A stretch of DNA of 64,000 bases from Streptomyces tendae (GCF_008632955.1 NZ_CP043959.1:4712001-4776000), one strand, 5' to 3'; shown: positions 41,769 through 50,566, counted from the first letter of the stretch. Program-made: numbers and translations. The notes: generated from the sequence alone by a model not told the origin.

Positions 41769-42176
41769 GCGGCCGATAATAGGGGCTCAGCCCGGCGGGG
41801 TGGCCCGAAGCGGAGGGCGGCGGGCAGGTCCCCGACCACCGACTCCCCAGCCACGGCGCCAAGACGCGGTGCACGACCGCCCCGGCCCCGGGACCCGCCG
41901 GGCCCTTTCGCGTCCCGGCCAGGCCGGCCACACGCCAGAGAGGGCGACCACCCACCATCGAGCCCGGAGAGGCCACACGGATCAGGACGCAGCCAGGGTG
42001 GCCCGAAGCGGCACCTGTGCCGGGCGTCCGGGGCTCCGGCTTTGTCGGTGCTTCTCGGGTTCGAGGCCCTTCGCTCGCCCCCTCCCGCCCGTCTTCCTTC
42101 GGGCGCGGGCGGGGTCGAAGGGCGTCGGGGCGGTCACCACGCCAGGACGGGGCGCCCGGCTCGGCGCCTGCGCCGC
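41769..42176. other. 408-bp region without a gene, with a 16-bp direct repeat
   Basis: No credible coding frame is seen. GGGTGGCCCGAAGCGG occurs twice, at 41798-41813 and 41996-42011, in the same orientation. The 3' part contains the large hairpin at 42065-42122. The region may be a decayed gene or a junction of past rearrangement; no transposon ends are visible. Confidence 0.5.
42065..42122 (-). terminator. large hairpin downstream of the universal stress protein gene
   Basis: Outer arms GCCCTTCG (42065-42072) and CGAAGGGC (42115-42122) enclose inner arms of the type CCCGCCCG / CGGGCGCGGGCGGG. It begins 55 bases past the stop of the minus-strand gene at 42177. Confidence 0.7.
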
Positions 42177-43109
42177 TCAGTCCGCCGGTGCCCCGTCCTC
42201 CGCGCCGACGGGCGGGACGACCGCGACCGGGCTGCGGGAGTGGAGCAGGACCGCCTGGGTGACCGAGCCCATCATGCGGGCGGCCGCGAAGAGCCGGCGG
42301 CGGTGGCGGCCCACCACGACGAGCGCGGCGCCCTCGGAGGCGTCGACCAGGTGTCCGGCCGCGTCCCCGGGGAGCACCGCCGTGTCGGTGACGACGTGCG
42401 GGTGCCGTTCCCGGTGCGGGGCGAGCAGGCCGTCCAGGAGGGCGCGGGTCTCCTGTTCGAGCGCGTCCTGGTCGATCTGCGGAGGCGGCATCTCGCCGGG
42501 CAGCATCACTGTCTGCAGCAGCGACGGATAGGCGGTGACGACCCGCAGGGCGGTGTTCCGCCGGGCGGCCTCGTCGAAGGCGGAGGCGAGCGTCGTCGCG
42601 TCGGGACTGTCGGGGTCGGCGGAGCCCACCGGGCCGTCGGGGTTCACCCCCACCACCACCGGGCCGTCCGGCCGTACCGGCGCCTCCTCCTCGCCGCCGC
42701 GTCCGGGCCGGGGCACCACGACCACCGGGCACTCGGCGTCCCGCGCCGCGGCCAGGGAGTTCGACCCGAGCAGCAGGCTGGCGAAGCCCCCGCGTCCCCG
42801 GGAGCCGAGCACCAGCAGCCGGGCCTCGGCACCCGCCCCGGTCAGCAGCGGCCCCGGCGCTCCCTCGGTCACCACGTACTCGACGGACGACACACCGCCG
42901 AGCTCCGCCAGACGGGCCTGCGCCTGGGCGAGGACCGGGTCCTCACCGGGACCGGGTGGCCCGTCCGGCCGTGTGCGGAACGGTTCCGGGCGGACGTGCA
43001 GGACCCGCAGCGGAGCCTCGTGCCGACGGGCGGCGTCGAGGGCCCACTCCAGTGCGCGCAGCCCGTCCTGGGAACCGTCCACCGCCGCGATCACCGGCTT
43101 GTCGTTCAT
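42177..43109 (-). CDS. tandem-domain universal stress protein
   Basis: This 310-residue protein has two USP domains (about 5-140 and 155-300). The first has an intact nucleotide-binding loop of the G-x2-G-x9-G-S/T type (LGSRGRGGFASLLLGSNS). The second (VVGRHRRRLFAAARMMGS) also keeps the pattern. USPs bind ATP and act in dormancy, hypoxia and stress survival. GGAGGCGAGG lies upstream of the ATG at 43109. A second tandem USP occurs in the window at 61027-61905. Confidence 0.9.
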   Translation of the reverse strand: MNDKPVIAAVDGSQDGLRALEWALDAARRHEAPLRVLHVRPEPFRTRPDGPPGPGEDPVLAQAQARLAELGGVSSVEYVVTEGAPGPLLTGAGAEARLLVLGSRGRGGFASLLLGSNSLAAARDAECPVVVVPRPGRGGEEEAPVRPDGPVVVGVNPDGPVGSADPDSPDATTLASAFDEAARRNTALRVVTAYPSLLQTVMLPGEMPPPQIDQDALEQETRALLDGLLAPHRERHPHVVTDTAVLPGDAAGHLVDASEGAALVVVGRHRRRLFAAARMMGSVTQAVLLHSRSPVAVVPPVGAEDGAPAD

Positions 43110-43238
43110 GTGCCTCGCCTCCGGATACGTCCTTCGGTCCTCGCCGTCCCGTCCCGGTACGGCCGGGGGCCGCGGACGGCACTGCGGATCACGTGTCCGG
43201 AAAAGCGCGCGGCACACCCCTCGCGGCGGCGGCGCGGC

Positions 43239-43481
43239 TCAGGTCAGGTCGAACTCCCCTCCCCGCGCCCCCGAGACGAACGCGCCCCACTCCGCGGGGG
43301 TGAAGATCAGGGAGGGGCTCTCCGGGCGGCCACTGTTGCGCATGGCGATGAAGCCCTCCACGAAGGCGATCTGGACATCGCCCAGACCCCCACTGCTGGA
43401 CTGCCACTGTGCGTTGCTGAGGTCCAGCTCGGGCTTGTCCCAGCCCGTGAGCGGGCGTTGCTGGGTGGTGCTCTCGGCCAC
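43239..43481 (-). CDS. DUF397 domain protein
   Basis: This 80-residue protein begins AESTTQQRPLTGWDKPELDL and has the DUF397 core WQSSSGGLGDVQIAFVEGFI, with MRNSGRPESPSLIFTPAEWG and AFVSGARGGEFDL at the end. DUF397 proteins in Streptomyces (BldB/WhiJ-associated) usually pair with an adjacent XRE-type regulator; none is adjacent here, so it is an orphan. The GTG start follows GAGGAG at about seven bases. Confidence 0.9.
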   Translation of the reverse strand: MAESTTQQRPLTGWDKPELDLSNAQWQSSSGGLGDVQIAFVEGFIAMRNSGRPESPSLIFTPAEWGAFVSGARGGEFDLT

Positions 43482-43695
43482 GTCCGTGCTCCTCCCTCTT
43501 GCCGTAGTCCGCGGCCAGCCTAGCGATCGGGGTGTCCCGCGGACAGGCCACGGAGGGAGGACGTCGAAGGGGGCGCGGTGACGCGGGGAAGGGGCGCGGA
43601 CCGTCGGCCACGCCCGTCCGGCGCCGTAGGTGAGAAGCAGGCCGGGCTCTTGCACCGGGCCGTGGTGGCCTGCGTTACTGGGCCCCGTGGCAGGC

Positions 43696-43711
43696 GACCG
43701 AATGATCGGTC
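43696..43711. promoter_or_regulatory. TetR-type operator upstream of paaK
   Basis: GACCGA-ATGA-TCGGTC is a perfect 6-bp inverted repeat 34-49 bases before the paaK ATG. ACCGA-N4-TCGGT palindromes are typical of TetR-family regulators of actinobacterial phenylacetate genes. Confidence 0.65.
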
Positions 43712-43744
43712 GACAGTGGTGCGATGTGTGAAGGGAAGGTCCTG

Positions 43745-45046
43745 ATGACTCAGGCGACGGACCTGCTGGACCCGGCGGAGCGACTCGACCTCGACGGTCT
43801 GCGGGCCCTCCAGCTGGAGCGGCTGCGCGGCTCCTTGCGGCACGCGTACGAGAACGTGCCCTTCTACCGGGAGTCCTTCGACAAGGCGGGCGTCCACCCC
43901 GACGACTGCCGTTCGCTGTCCGACCTGGCCCGGTTCCCGTTCACCACCAAGGCGGACCTGCGGGAGAACTACCCGTACGGCATGTTCGCCGTCCCGCGCG
44001 AGCGGATCCGCCGGCTGCACGCCTCCAGCGGCACCACCGGCCGCCCGACGGTCGTCGGCTACACGGAGAACGACCTGTCCATGTGGGCGGACATGGTGGC
44101 GCGGTCGCTGCGCGCGGCGGGCGGGCGGCCCGGCGACATCGCCCATGTGGCGTACGGCTACGGGCTGTTCACCGGCGGACTGGGCGCCCACTACGGCGCC
44201 GAACGGCTCGGCTGCACGGTGATCCCCGCGTCGGGCGGGATGACGTCACGGCAGGTCACGCTGATCCAGGACCTCAAGCCGTCGGTCATCATGGTGACCC
44301 CGTCCTACATGCTGACCCTGCTCGACGAATTCGAGCGGCAGGGTGTCGACCCGCGCTCCACGTCGCTGCGGGTGGGTGTCTTCGGCGCCGAGCCGTGGAC
44401 GGAGCGGATGCGACAGGAGATCGAGGAGCGGTTCGCGATCGACGCGGTCGACATCTACGGGCTGTCCGAGGTGATCGGGCCGGGCGTCGCGCAGGAGTGC
44501 GTGGAGACCAAGGACGGCCTGCACATCTGGGAGGACCACTTCTTCCCGGAGGTCGTCGACCCGCTCACCGGTGAGGTGCTTCCCGAGGGCGAGCAGGGGG
44601 AGCTGGTGTTCACCTCGCTCACCAAGGAGGCGATGCCGATCGTCCGGTACCGGACGCGGGACCTGACCCGGCTGCTGCCGGGCACGGCACGGGTGTTCCG
44701 GCGGATGGAGAAGATCACCGGGCGCAGCGACGACATGGTGATCCTGCGCGGGGTGAACCTGTTCCCCACGCAGATCGAGGAGATCGTGCTGCGCACCCCC
44801 GGGGTGGCGCCGCACTTCCAGCTCCGACTGACGACGCGGGGCCGCATGGACTCCCTGACGGTGCGCGCGGAGGCCCGCCCGGACGCGGACGCGGCGGCCC
44901 GCGAGGCGGCGGCCCGCTCCATCGTCCAGGCCGTGAAGGACGGCATCGGCGTCTCGGTCGAGGCGGAGATCGTCGACCCTGAGTCCCTGGAGCGGTCGGT
45001 CGGCAAGATCCGCCGCATCGTGGACCTGCGGGAACGCCGGGGCTGA
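43745..45046 (+). CDS. paaK: phenylacetate-CoA ligase
   Basis: This 433-residue AMP-forming ligase activates phenylacetate with CoA and ATP, the first step of the aerobic phenylacetyl-CoA route. Motifs are the P-loop-like ASSGTTGRPTVVGYT, the DIYGLSEVIGPGVAQEC acidic motif, YRTRDLTRLLPG and the C-terminal lysine region SVGKIRRIVDL. The rest of the paa cluster is not adjacent. ATG at 43745 has GGGAAGG upstream. A TetR-type palindrome upstream suggests derepression by phenylacetyl-CoA. Confidence 0.92.
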   Translation: MTQATDLLDPAERLDLDGLRALQLERLRGSLRHAYENVPFYRESFDKAGVHPDDCRSLSDLARFPFTTKADLRENYPYGMFAVPRERIRRLHASSGTTGRPTVVGYTENDLSMWADMVARSLRAAGGRPGDIAHVAYGYGLFTGGLGAHYGAERLGCTVIPASGGMTSRQVTLIQDLKPSVIMVTPSYMLTLLDEFERQGVDPRSTSLRVGVFGAEPWTERMRQEIEERFAIDAVDIYGLSEVIGPGVAQECVETKDGLHIWEDHFFPEVVDPLTGEVLPEGEQGELVFTSLTKEAMPIVRYRTRDLTRLLPGTARVFRRMEKITGRSDDMVILRGVNLFPTQIEEIVLRTPGVAPHFQLRLTTRGRMDSLTVRAEARPDADAAAREAAARSIVQAVKDGIGVSVEAEIVDPESLERSVGKIRRIVDLRERRG

Positions 45047-45064
45047 GCGCGCGGCGGGGTGTGC

Positions 45065-45613
45065 CTACCGGGCTCGGTCCGGGAGCGGGCCCGGGGCGCG
45101 CAGACCGAGCCACTGGTCGGCGTCCCAGGCCCGGAACCGCTCCACCTCGGTGAAGCCCAGCTTCGCGGCGAGGCGCATCGAGGCGGCGTTCGCGGTCCGG
45201 GTCGCGAGGACCACCGGCTCACCGGGGAGGACGCCCTCCACCCAGTCGAGTGCCGCCGCGCACGCCTCGGCGGCACACCCGGATCCCCACACCCACGCCA
45301 GGAACAGGTAGCCCAGTTCGACCTTGCCCGCGGCGGCCGGCCGGTGCCGCCGCGTCGCCCTCCTGAGCAGCACCTGCCCGACCATCACCCCGTCCCGCTC
45401 GACGACGAAGCTCCCGGGCCACCGCTCCGGCACGTCGGGCAGCTCACGCTCCAGCTCGTCGCGCGGACGCGGTCCGCCCAGGTAGGTGTGCACCTCCGGC
45501 GACGACAGCAGCTCGACGAACGCCGCGCGGTCACGGGCCTCGGACGGACGCAGGCGGAGCCTCGCCGTCCCGATCGGTGCGGGCGGCCACGGCACGGGCC
45601 CGAGATCGTCCAT
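45065..45613 (-). CDS. GNAT family N-acetyltransferase (RimJ/RimL type)
   Basis: This 182-residue GNAT protein begins GTARLRLRPSEARDRAAFVELL and has the family core VGQVLLRR and VELGYLFLAWVWGSGCAAEA, with TRTANAASMRLAAKLGFTEV as motif B. This is the RimJ/RimL-like branch that acetylates N-terminal amines of proteins or small molecules. The ATG at 45613 lacks a strong ribosome-binding site; in-frame upstream starts would add unlike-family residues. It is convergent with paaK, 18 bases between stops. Confidence 0.85.
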   Translation of the reverse strand: MDDLGPVPWPPAPIGTARLRLRPSEARDRAAFVELLSSPEVHTYLGGPRPRDELERELPDVPERWPGSFVVERDGVMVGQVLLRRATRRHRPAAAGKVELGYLFLAWVWGSGCAAEACAAALDWVEGVLPGEPVVLATRTANAASMRLAAKLGFTEVERFRAWDADQWLGLRAPGPLPDRAR

Positions 45614-45790
45614 ACCGGCCACCCAACCAGCGGCCTCCCCGACGATCAAGGCCCTCCCCGGCCGCCTGTCAACTGACGGCCGCTCCTGACCCATTGACAA
45701 CCCGTACCGCTGACAGGAAAGTTTCATCCGCGCGACGATCCCCGGAAGTTACTTTCAGGCGGCGTGGGGACACGAATCGGGAGGCATGGG

Positions 45791-47563
45791 ATGGCGGACG
45801 CGAGAGGGATCACCCGGCGTCGACTGGGGGCGGGCGCGGTGGCGTTGGGCGGTGCGCTGGCGTTCGCCGGGCTGCCCGCGGACCCGGCCGCGGCGGCCGC
45901 CCCGGCCCGTGGGAGCCGCCCGGCGCTGCGGCACGGATCGGCGCGCCAGGCGGGGCTGTTGCCCGGACCGCTGCGGCAACTCGTCACCGATGCCGAAGCG
46001 TTCCTCCAGCCCTCCCCCCAACACCCGTGGTACGCGGGCGCCGTTCTGCTCGCCGGACGCGGTCACACGGTCGCCCTGCACAAGCCGATCGGCATGGCCG
46101 TGCGCTACCAGGCGTACGACGAGGAGACCGACACCGGCGTCGAGTTCCCGGTGGACCAGCAGATCCCGATGGCCGAGGACACCGTCTTCGACCTGGCGTC
46201 GGTGTCCAAGCTGTTCACCTCCATCCTCGCCGTGCAGCAGATCGAGCGGGGCACGGTGGCACTGGAGGCGCCGGTCGCCTCGTACCTGCCGGACTTCGGA
46301 CGGGCCGGCAAGCAGGACGTGTCGATCCGCCAACTGCTCACGCACACCTCGGGGTTCCCGGCCTGGATCCCGCTGTACGAGGCCCCGACGTACGAGGAGA
46401 AGGTGCGGCGCGTCTACGACCAGGCGCCCGCGAACCCGCCGGGGACCGTGTACCTGTACTCGGACCTCAACCTGATCTCGCTGCAACTGGTGCTGGAGCA
46501 CGTCACCGGCCGCCGGCTGGACGTGCTGCTCCGTGAGGAGATCACCGAGCCCCTGGGCATGCGCCGCACCCGGTACAACCCGCCGGCCTCCTGGAAACCG
46601 AAGATCGCCGCGACCGAGGACGCCCGCACACCCTGGTCCGGTCTGGACCGTGGCCTGGTGTGGGGCGAGGTGCACGACGAGAACGCCTTCAGCCTGGGCG
46701 GGGTCGCCGGCCACGCCGGTGTGTTCTCCGACGCCTGGGACCTGGCGATCCTCGCCCGCACGCTGCTCGACGGCGGTGTCCGCGGCCGGGAGCGGATCCT
46801 GCGGCCGGAGTCGGTGGAGCTGATGTTCACCGACTTCAACACCGCGTTCCCGGGCGACGAGCACGGTCTGGGCTTCGAGCTCTACCAGCACTGGTACATG
46901 GGCGCGATGGCCACGCCCCGCACGGCGGGACACACCGGCTTCACCGGCACCGCGCTGGTGCTCGACCCGACCACCGACTCGTTCCTCGTCGTCCTGGGCA
47001 ACTCCGTGCACCCGGTGCGCAGTTGGCGGTCCGGTTCGGCGCCCCGGGTGGCCGCAGCGAACCAGCTGGCCCGCGCGGTGCCGGTCCGGCCGGCGCACGG
47101 CCGCACGGCGTGGTTCTCGGGGATGGCGAACGCGGCGACGGCCACCCTCACACTGCCCGCACTGGACACCTCGTCCGGCGGGAACCGGCTGAGCTGTTCG
47201 CTGTGGTGGGACACCGAGCCCCGCGCCGACGTCCTGGTCCTGGAATCCTCGGCGGACGGCGGCACGTCGTGGCAGCCGGTGCCGTTCACCACCGCGCGAC
47301 GCGGCGCCACGCCCGAGCAGCACCCGACGGGTACGGCGACCGGCTGGTCCGGCCGGGTCTGGCACGACCTCACCGCGGACCTGCCCGCCGCAGCGGGCCT
47401 GGTGCTGCGCTGGCGGTACACGACGGACCGGCTGTACGTCGGCCGCGGCGCCTACGTCGACGGGCTGCGCGTCGAGCGGGGCCGCCGACGGATCTTCGAC
47501 GAGGCCCGCCCCGCCGACGCGGCGCGGCTCCGGCCGCAGGGCTGGACCCGGGAGGACGGCTGA
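45791..47563 (+). CDS. Tat-exported beta-lactamase-fold serine hydrolase
   Basis: This 590-residue protein has a twin-arginine signal (ITRRRLGAGAVALGGALAFAG), a class C-type serine hydrolase domain (about 60-400) and a C-terminal beta-sandwich (about 420-590). Catalytic motifs are SVSK in LASVSKLFTSIL, YSDLN for YxN and HTGFTGT for the third motif. Proteins of this type are cell-wall or envelope esterases and DD-peptidase relatives; a resistance role is not implied. GGGAGG lies upstream of the ATG. Confidence 0.88.
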   Translation: MADARGITRRRLGAGAVALGGALAFAGLPADPAAAAAPARGSRPALRHGSARQAGLLPGPLRQLVTDAEAFLQPSPQHPWYAGAVLLAGRGHTVALHKPIGMAVRYQAYDEETDTGVEFPVDQQIPMAEDTVFDLASVSKLFTSILAVQQIERGTVALEAPVASYLPDFGRAGKQDVSIRQLLTHTSGFPAWIPLYEAPTYEEKVRRVYDQAPANPPGTVYLYSDLNLISLQLVLEHVTGRRLDVLLREEITEPLGMRRTRYNPPASWKPKIAATEDARTPWSGLDRGLVWGEVHDENAFSLGGVAGHAGVFSDAWDLAILARTLLDGGVRGRERILRPESVELMFTDFNTAFPGDEHGLGFELYQHWYMGAMATPRTAGHTGFTGTALVLDPTTDSFLVVLGNSVHPVRSWRSGSAPRVAAANQLARAVPVRPAHGRTAWFSGMANAATATLTLPALDTSSGGNRLSCSLWWDTEPRADVLVLESSADGGTSWQPVPFTTARRGATPEQHPTGTATGWSGRVWHDLTADLPAAAGLVLRWRYTTDRLYVGRGAYVDGLRVERGRRRIFDEARPADAARLRPQGWTREDG

Positions 47564-47690
47564 GGCGACCGTGGGCCCCGCCCGGTGACCGGGCCGGGCG
47601 CCGACAGGCCGGTGCGGCTGTCGGCCGCGCGGGGGCCGACGGGCCTGCGTGGCCCGTGAGCCGGGCGGGGCTTCGGGGCGCGGAGGGCCG

Positions 47691-49259
47691 TCAGGCCTGC
47701 GTGGCCTCCAGCACCGCCATCGCCGCGTTGTGCCCCGGCACTCCGCTCACCCCGCCGCCGCGCACCGCTCCCGCGCCGCACAGCAGGACGTTGGCGTGGG
47801 CGGTCTCCACGCCCCAGCGGCCGGTGCCGTCCTGGGCGTGGGGCCAGGACAGCTCGCGGTGGAAGATGTTGCCGCCGGGCAGCCCCAGGTCGCGTTCCAG
47901 GTCCAGCGGGGACCTGGCCTCGATGCACGGGCGCCCCTCGGCGTCGGTGGCCAGGCAGTCGGTGATCGGCTCGTCCAGGCAGGCGTCGAGCTGGGCGAGC
48001 GTCGACGTCAGCAGCTCCTCGCGCGTCGCGTCGTTGTCCCGCTCGAACAGCCGCGCCGGGGCGTGCAGTCCGAACAGGGTGAGCGTCTGGTAGCCGCGCG
48101 CCGCCAGGTCGGGGCCGAGGATCGACGGGTCCGTGAGCGAGTGGCAGTAGATCTCCGAGGGCGGGGCGTCGGGCAGCCGGCCGGCCGCGGCCTGGGCGTG
48201 CGCGGTGGCCAGCTGCTCGTACCCCTCCGCGATGTGGAAGGTGCCGGCGAACGCCTCGCGCGGGTCGACGGAGCTGTCGCGCAGCCGGGGCAGCCGGGTG
48301 AGCAGCATGTTGACCTTGAGCTGGGCGCCCTCCGCGTGCGGCGGGGGCGTGTCGCCGGTGAGCCGGGCCAGTTCCTCCGGGGAGGCGTTGACCAGGACGT
48401 GCCGGGCGCCGACGACGCCCTCGCCGTCGGCCGTGCGGTGGGTGATCTCGGCGGTACGGCCGTCGGTGTCGATGCGTACGGCCTCGTGGCCGGTGGCGAT
48501 GACCGCTCCGGCGGCGCGGGCGGCGTCGGCGAGCGCGTCGGTGACCGCGCCCATGCCGCCGACCGGGACGTCCCAGGCGCCGGTGCCGCCGCCGATGACG
48601 TGGTAGAGGAAGCAGCGGTTCTGCGGGAGCGCGGGGTCGTGGGCGTCGGCGAAGGTGCCGATGAGGGCGTCGGTGAACACCACGCCGCGCACCAGGTCGT
48701 CGGCGAAGCGCTCCTCGACGGCGGCACCGAGGGGCTCCTCGAAGAGGGTCCGCCAGGCTTCCTCGTCGTCGACGGTGCGGCGCAGCTCCTCGCGGGTGGG
48801 CAACGGCTCGGTGAGGGTGGGGAAGACACGGCGGGCGACCCGGCCGGTCAGCTCGTAGAAGCTCTGCCACGCCCGGTACTCGCGGTCGGAGCCGGTGAGC
48901 CGGACGAACGCCTCGCGGGTGCGCTGCTCGCCGCCGCCGACCAGCAGTCCGGTGGGCCGCCCGTCACGTTCGGTGGGGGTGTAGGAGGAGATGGTACGGG
49001 TGCCCAGCCGCACGTCCAGCCCCAGGTCCGTGAGGATCTTCCGCGGCAACAGGCTGACCAGGTACGAGTACCGGGACAGCCGGGCGTCGACGCCGGCGAA
49101 CGGACGCGTGGAGATCGCCGCGCCGCCGGTGTGGCCGAGCCGCTCCAGCACCAGCACGGAGCGCCCGGCGCGGGCGAGGTAGGCGGCGGCGACGAGGCCG
49201 TTGTGGCCTCCGCCGACGATGACGGCGTCGTACGTCCGGGACTCCTGAGCTGCGGTCAT
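47691..49259 (-). CDS. phytoene desaturase-like FAD-dependent oxidoreductase
   Basis: This 522-residue flavoprotein has the dinucleotide-binding motif VIVGGGHNGLVAAAYLARAG and the C-terminal FAD signature VLLCGAGAVRGGGVSGVPGH typical of the CrtI/PYROXD2-like group. The nearby sequence holds no other carotenoid genes, so a carotenoid role is not supported. The ATG at 49259 is chosen because the FAD motif begins 12 residues later. The gene follows a TPR remnant on the same strand. Confidence 0.88.
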   Translation of the reverse strand: MTAAQESRTYDAVIVGGGHNGLVAAAYLARAGRSVLVLERLGHTGGAAISTRPFAGVDARLSRYSYLVSLLPRKILTDLGLDVRLGTRTISSYTPTERDGRPTGLLVGGGEQRTREAFVRLTGSDREYRAWQSFYELTGRVARRVFPTLTEPLPTREELRRTVDDEEAWRTLFEEPLGAAVEERFADDLVRGVVFTDALIGTFADAHDPALPQNRCFLYHVIGGGTGAWDVPVGGMGAVTDALADAARAAGAVIATGHEAVRIDTDGRTAEITHRTADGEGVVGARHVLVNASPEELARLTGDTPPPHAEGAQLKVNMLLTRLPRLRDSSVDPREAFAGTFHIAEGYEQLATAHAQAAAGRLPDAPPSEIYCHSLTDPSILGPDLAARGYQTLTLFGLHAPARLFERDNDATREELLTSTLAQLDACLDEPITDCLATDAEGRPCIEARSPLDLERDLGLPGGNIFHRELSWPHAQDGTGRWGVETAHANVLLCGAGAVRGGGVSGVPGHNAAMAVLEATQA

Positions 49260-49317
49260 GGTTCTTGGTAACACGTGATGATCGGCGGCGGCCAGAGGAG
49301 GCCGGAGGGGAAACGGA

Positions 49318-49610
49318 TCAGGCGCCTCCGGCCAGGCCCTGTCCGCGCGGCGCGGCAACCCTCCGGTACAGCTCCGCGGCCTCTCGCGCGTGGCCCACAC
49401 GCTCCAGGCAGTGGGCCTCGTCCTCGCGGGCGGCGAGGGTGTCGGGGTGGTCGGGACCGACGACGCGTTCACGGGCGTCGGCCACCCTGCGGTACTCGGT
49501 GAGCGCGTCCGCCCACCGTTCGAGCCGGCCCAGGGCGACCGCGACCTCACGCGGGCTGACCAGGGTGGTCGGCGCCGAGGGCCCGCTCGCGCAGGGCGGC
49601 CACCTCCCGG
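49318..49610 (-). pseudogene. tetratricopeptide-repeat gene remnant
   Basis: The minus strand encodes TPR repeats in two frames. REVAALRERALGADHP lies in one frame and runs into a TGA. A few bases on, another frame resumes SPREVAVALGRLERWADALT and carries on through VVGPDHPDTLAAREDEAHCL to a stop at 49318. A small deletion in the conserved HPDTL segment would explain the shift. There is no start codon with a binding site, and the piece directly abuts the neighbouring copper-protein gene. It looks like the 3' remnant of a larger TPR gene. Confidence 0.75.
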
Positions 49611-49639
49611 CGGCGGCCGGGGGCAGGCGGAGGGGTGGG

Positions 49640-50068
49640 TCAGTTGAGGGTGGCGAGGAAGTCGGTGCAGGCCCGGGCGCAGGCGCGGCAGGCCTCCGCG
49701 GTCCCTTCCGCGCCGGGGTGCCCGTCGAAGGTCCGGGCACTCTCCAGACACACCTGCCGGCACCATTCGACCTGCATGCGGATGGTCGCCTCGTCCGCCT
49801 GGTTCTCCTCGGACAGCACCCGGCAGGTCGCGTCGCAGACCTCCGCGCACATGATGCCCTTGCGCCGTACGAGTTCCTGGTTCTCGGTGCCGTCGGGGTC
49901 CACGAGTCCGGCCCGGGTGGCGCAGGCCCGCGCGCACTCGGTGCACGCCTGGGCGCAGGCGAACCGGTCTTCCAGGAACCGGAACAGCTCCTCCTGCGAT
50001 GTCGTCGTCACATCGCGCGGGTTGCCGCCGTGCGGTCCGTCAAACCCCGTGGCGCCCGGTGGCCGCAC
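49640..50068 (-). CDS. four-helix-bundle copper-binding protein (Csp-like)
   Basis: This cysteine-rich helical protein carries 12 Cys in C-x3-C-type spacings (FACAQACTECARACATR, GIMCAEVCDATC, WCRQVCLES, EACRACARACTDF). The pattern is that of DUF326/copper storage proteins, which hold Cu(I) in the core of a four-helix bundle. No signal peptide is present, so it should be the cytosolic type. The start is uncertain: ATG 50068 gives 142 residues and GTG 50011 gives 123. The second fits the family better, but neither has a strong ribosome-binding site. Confidence 0.85.
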   Translation of the reverse strand: MRPPGATGFDGPHGGNPRDVTTTSQEELFRFLEDRFACAQACTECARACATRAGLVDPDGTENQELVRRKGIMCAEVCDATCRVLSEENQADEATIRMQVEWCRQVCLESARTFDGHPGAEGTAEACRACARACTDFLATLN

Positions 50069-50112
50069 GGGTTCCGGGGCGTCGTGCGGCCGGCCGCGGC
50101 GGGAGGCGGGCT

Positions 50113-50137
50113 GGTTCGCGGGCGGGTCCGGGGGTAC
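50113..50137 (+). promoter_or_regulatory. SigB-type promoter of the DUF6479-like gene
   Basis: GGTT (50113-50116), 15 bases and GGGTAC (50132-50137) match GNNT-N14-16-GGGTAC. The -10 ends nine bases before ATG 50147, so the transcript would be leaderless or nearly so. Confidence 0.5.
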
Positions 50138-50146
50138 CCGCAGGCC

Positions 50147-50527
50147 ATGATGAACGCCTCATGGATGGAGACGACCGACCTGGCGGCCGGCCGCGGTGCC
50201 CTCGGTGTCGGACTGGTGGTGGCGGGGATCGCGGTCCTGGCCCTGCTGATCGGCATGTTCGTCTTCGGCAGCCGCCGCGTCAGGAGCAACGACACGAGCC
50301 ACCCCCGGCCCGAGGAGCAGCCCCGGATGCCCGAGGGCGGCCCGGTCCGCGAGGTGCGGGAGCAGCGGGAGCCGAACGAGATGCCCAAGAGCGACGAGCG
50401 GCTGACGCCGCACGAGCTGGGGGGCCACGGCAACGCCGGCACCCGTACCGGCGCCGCGCAGGAGCGGCCCCGTTGGGAGGGCGGCGGCAGCGGCGGCTTC
50501 GGCAGCGGAGGACCGGGCGCCCACTAG
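50147..50527 (+). CDS. small single-pass membrane protein (DUF6479-like)
   Basis: This 126-residue protein has one N-terminal transmembrane helix (about 18-41, LGVGLVVAGIAVLALLIGMF) and a long polar, charged and Gly-rich C-terminal tail (EQPRMPEGGPVREVREQREP, and GGGSGGFGSGGPG at the end). It has no cysteines or catalytic motifs. Function unknown. Two adjacent ATGs (50147, 50150) are possible starts. A SigB-type promoter immediately upstream suggests stress induction. A strong terminator follows. Confidence 0.75.
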   Translation: MMNASWMETTDLAAGRGALGVGLVVAGIAVLALLIGMFVFGSRRVRSNDTSHPRPEEQPRMPEGGPVREVREQREPNEMPKSDERLTPHELGGHGNAGTRTGAAQERPRWEGGGSGGFGSGGPGAH

Positions 50528-50535
50528 CCCCGACC

Positions 50536-50557
50536 GGCCCCGGCTTTCGCCGGGGCC
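50536..50557. terminator. bidirectional hairpin terminator
   Basis: GGCCCCGGC-TTTC-GCCGGGGCC is a perfect 9-bp stem with a tetraloop between the DUF6479-like and NUDIX genes, which converge here. Confidence 0.88.
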
Positions 50558-50566
50558 GTCGTCATG

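Noticed and set aside
47691..49259. A carotenoid biosynthesis cluster around the phytoene desaturase-like gene
   Set aside because: No crtB, crtE or lycopene-cyclase-like neighbour is present; related flavoproteins have other roles.
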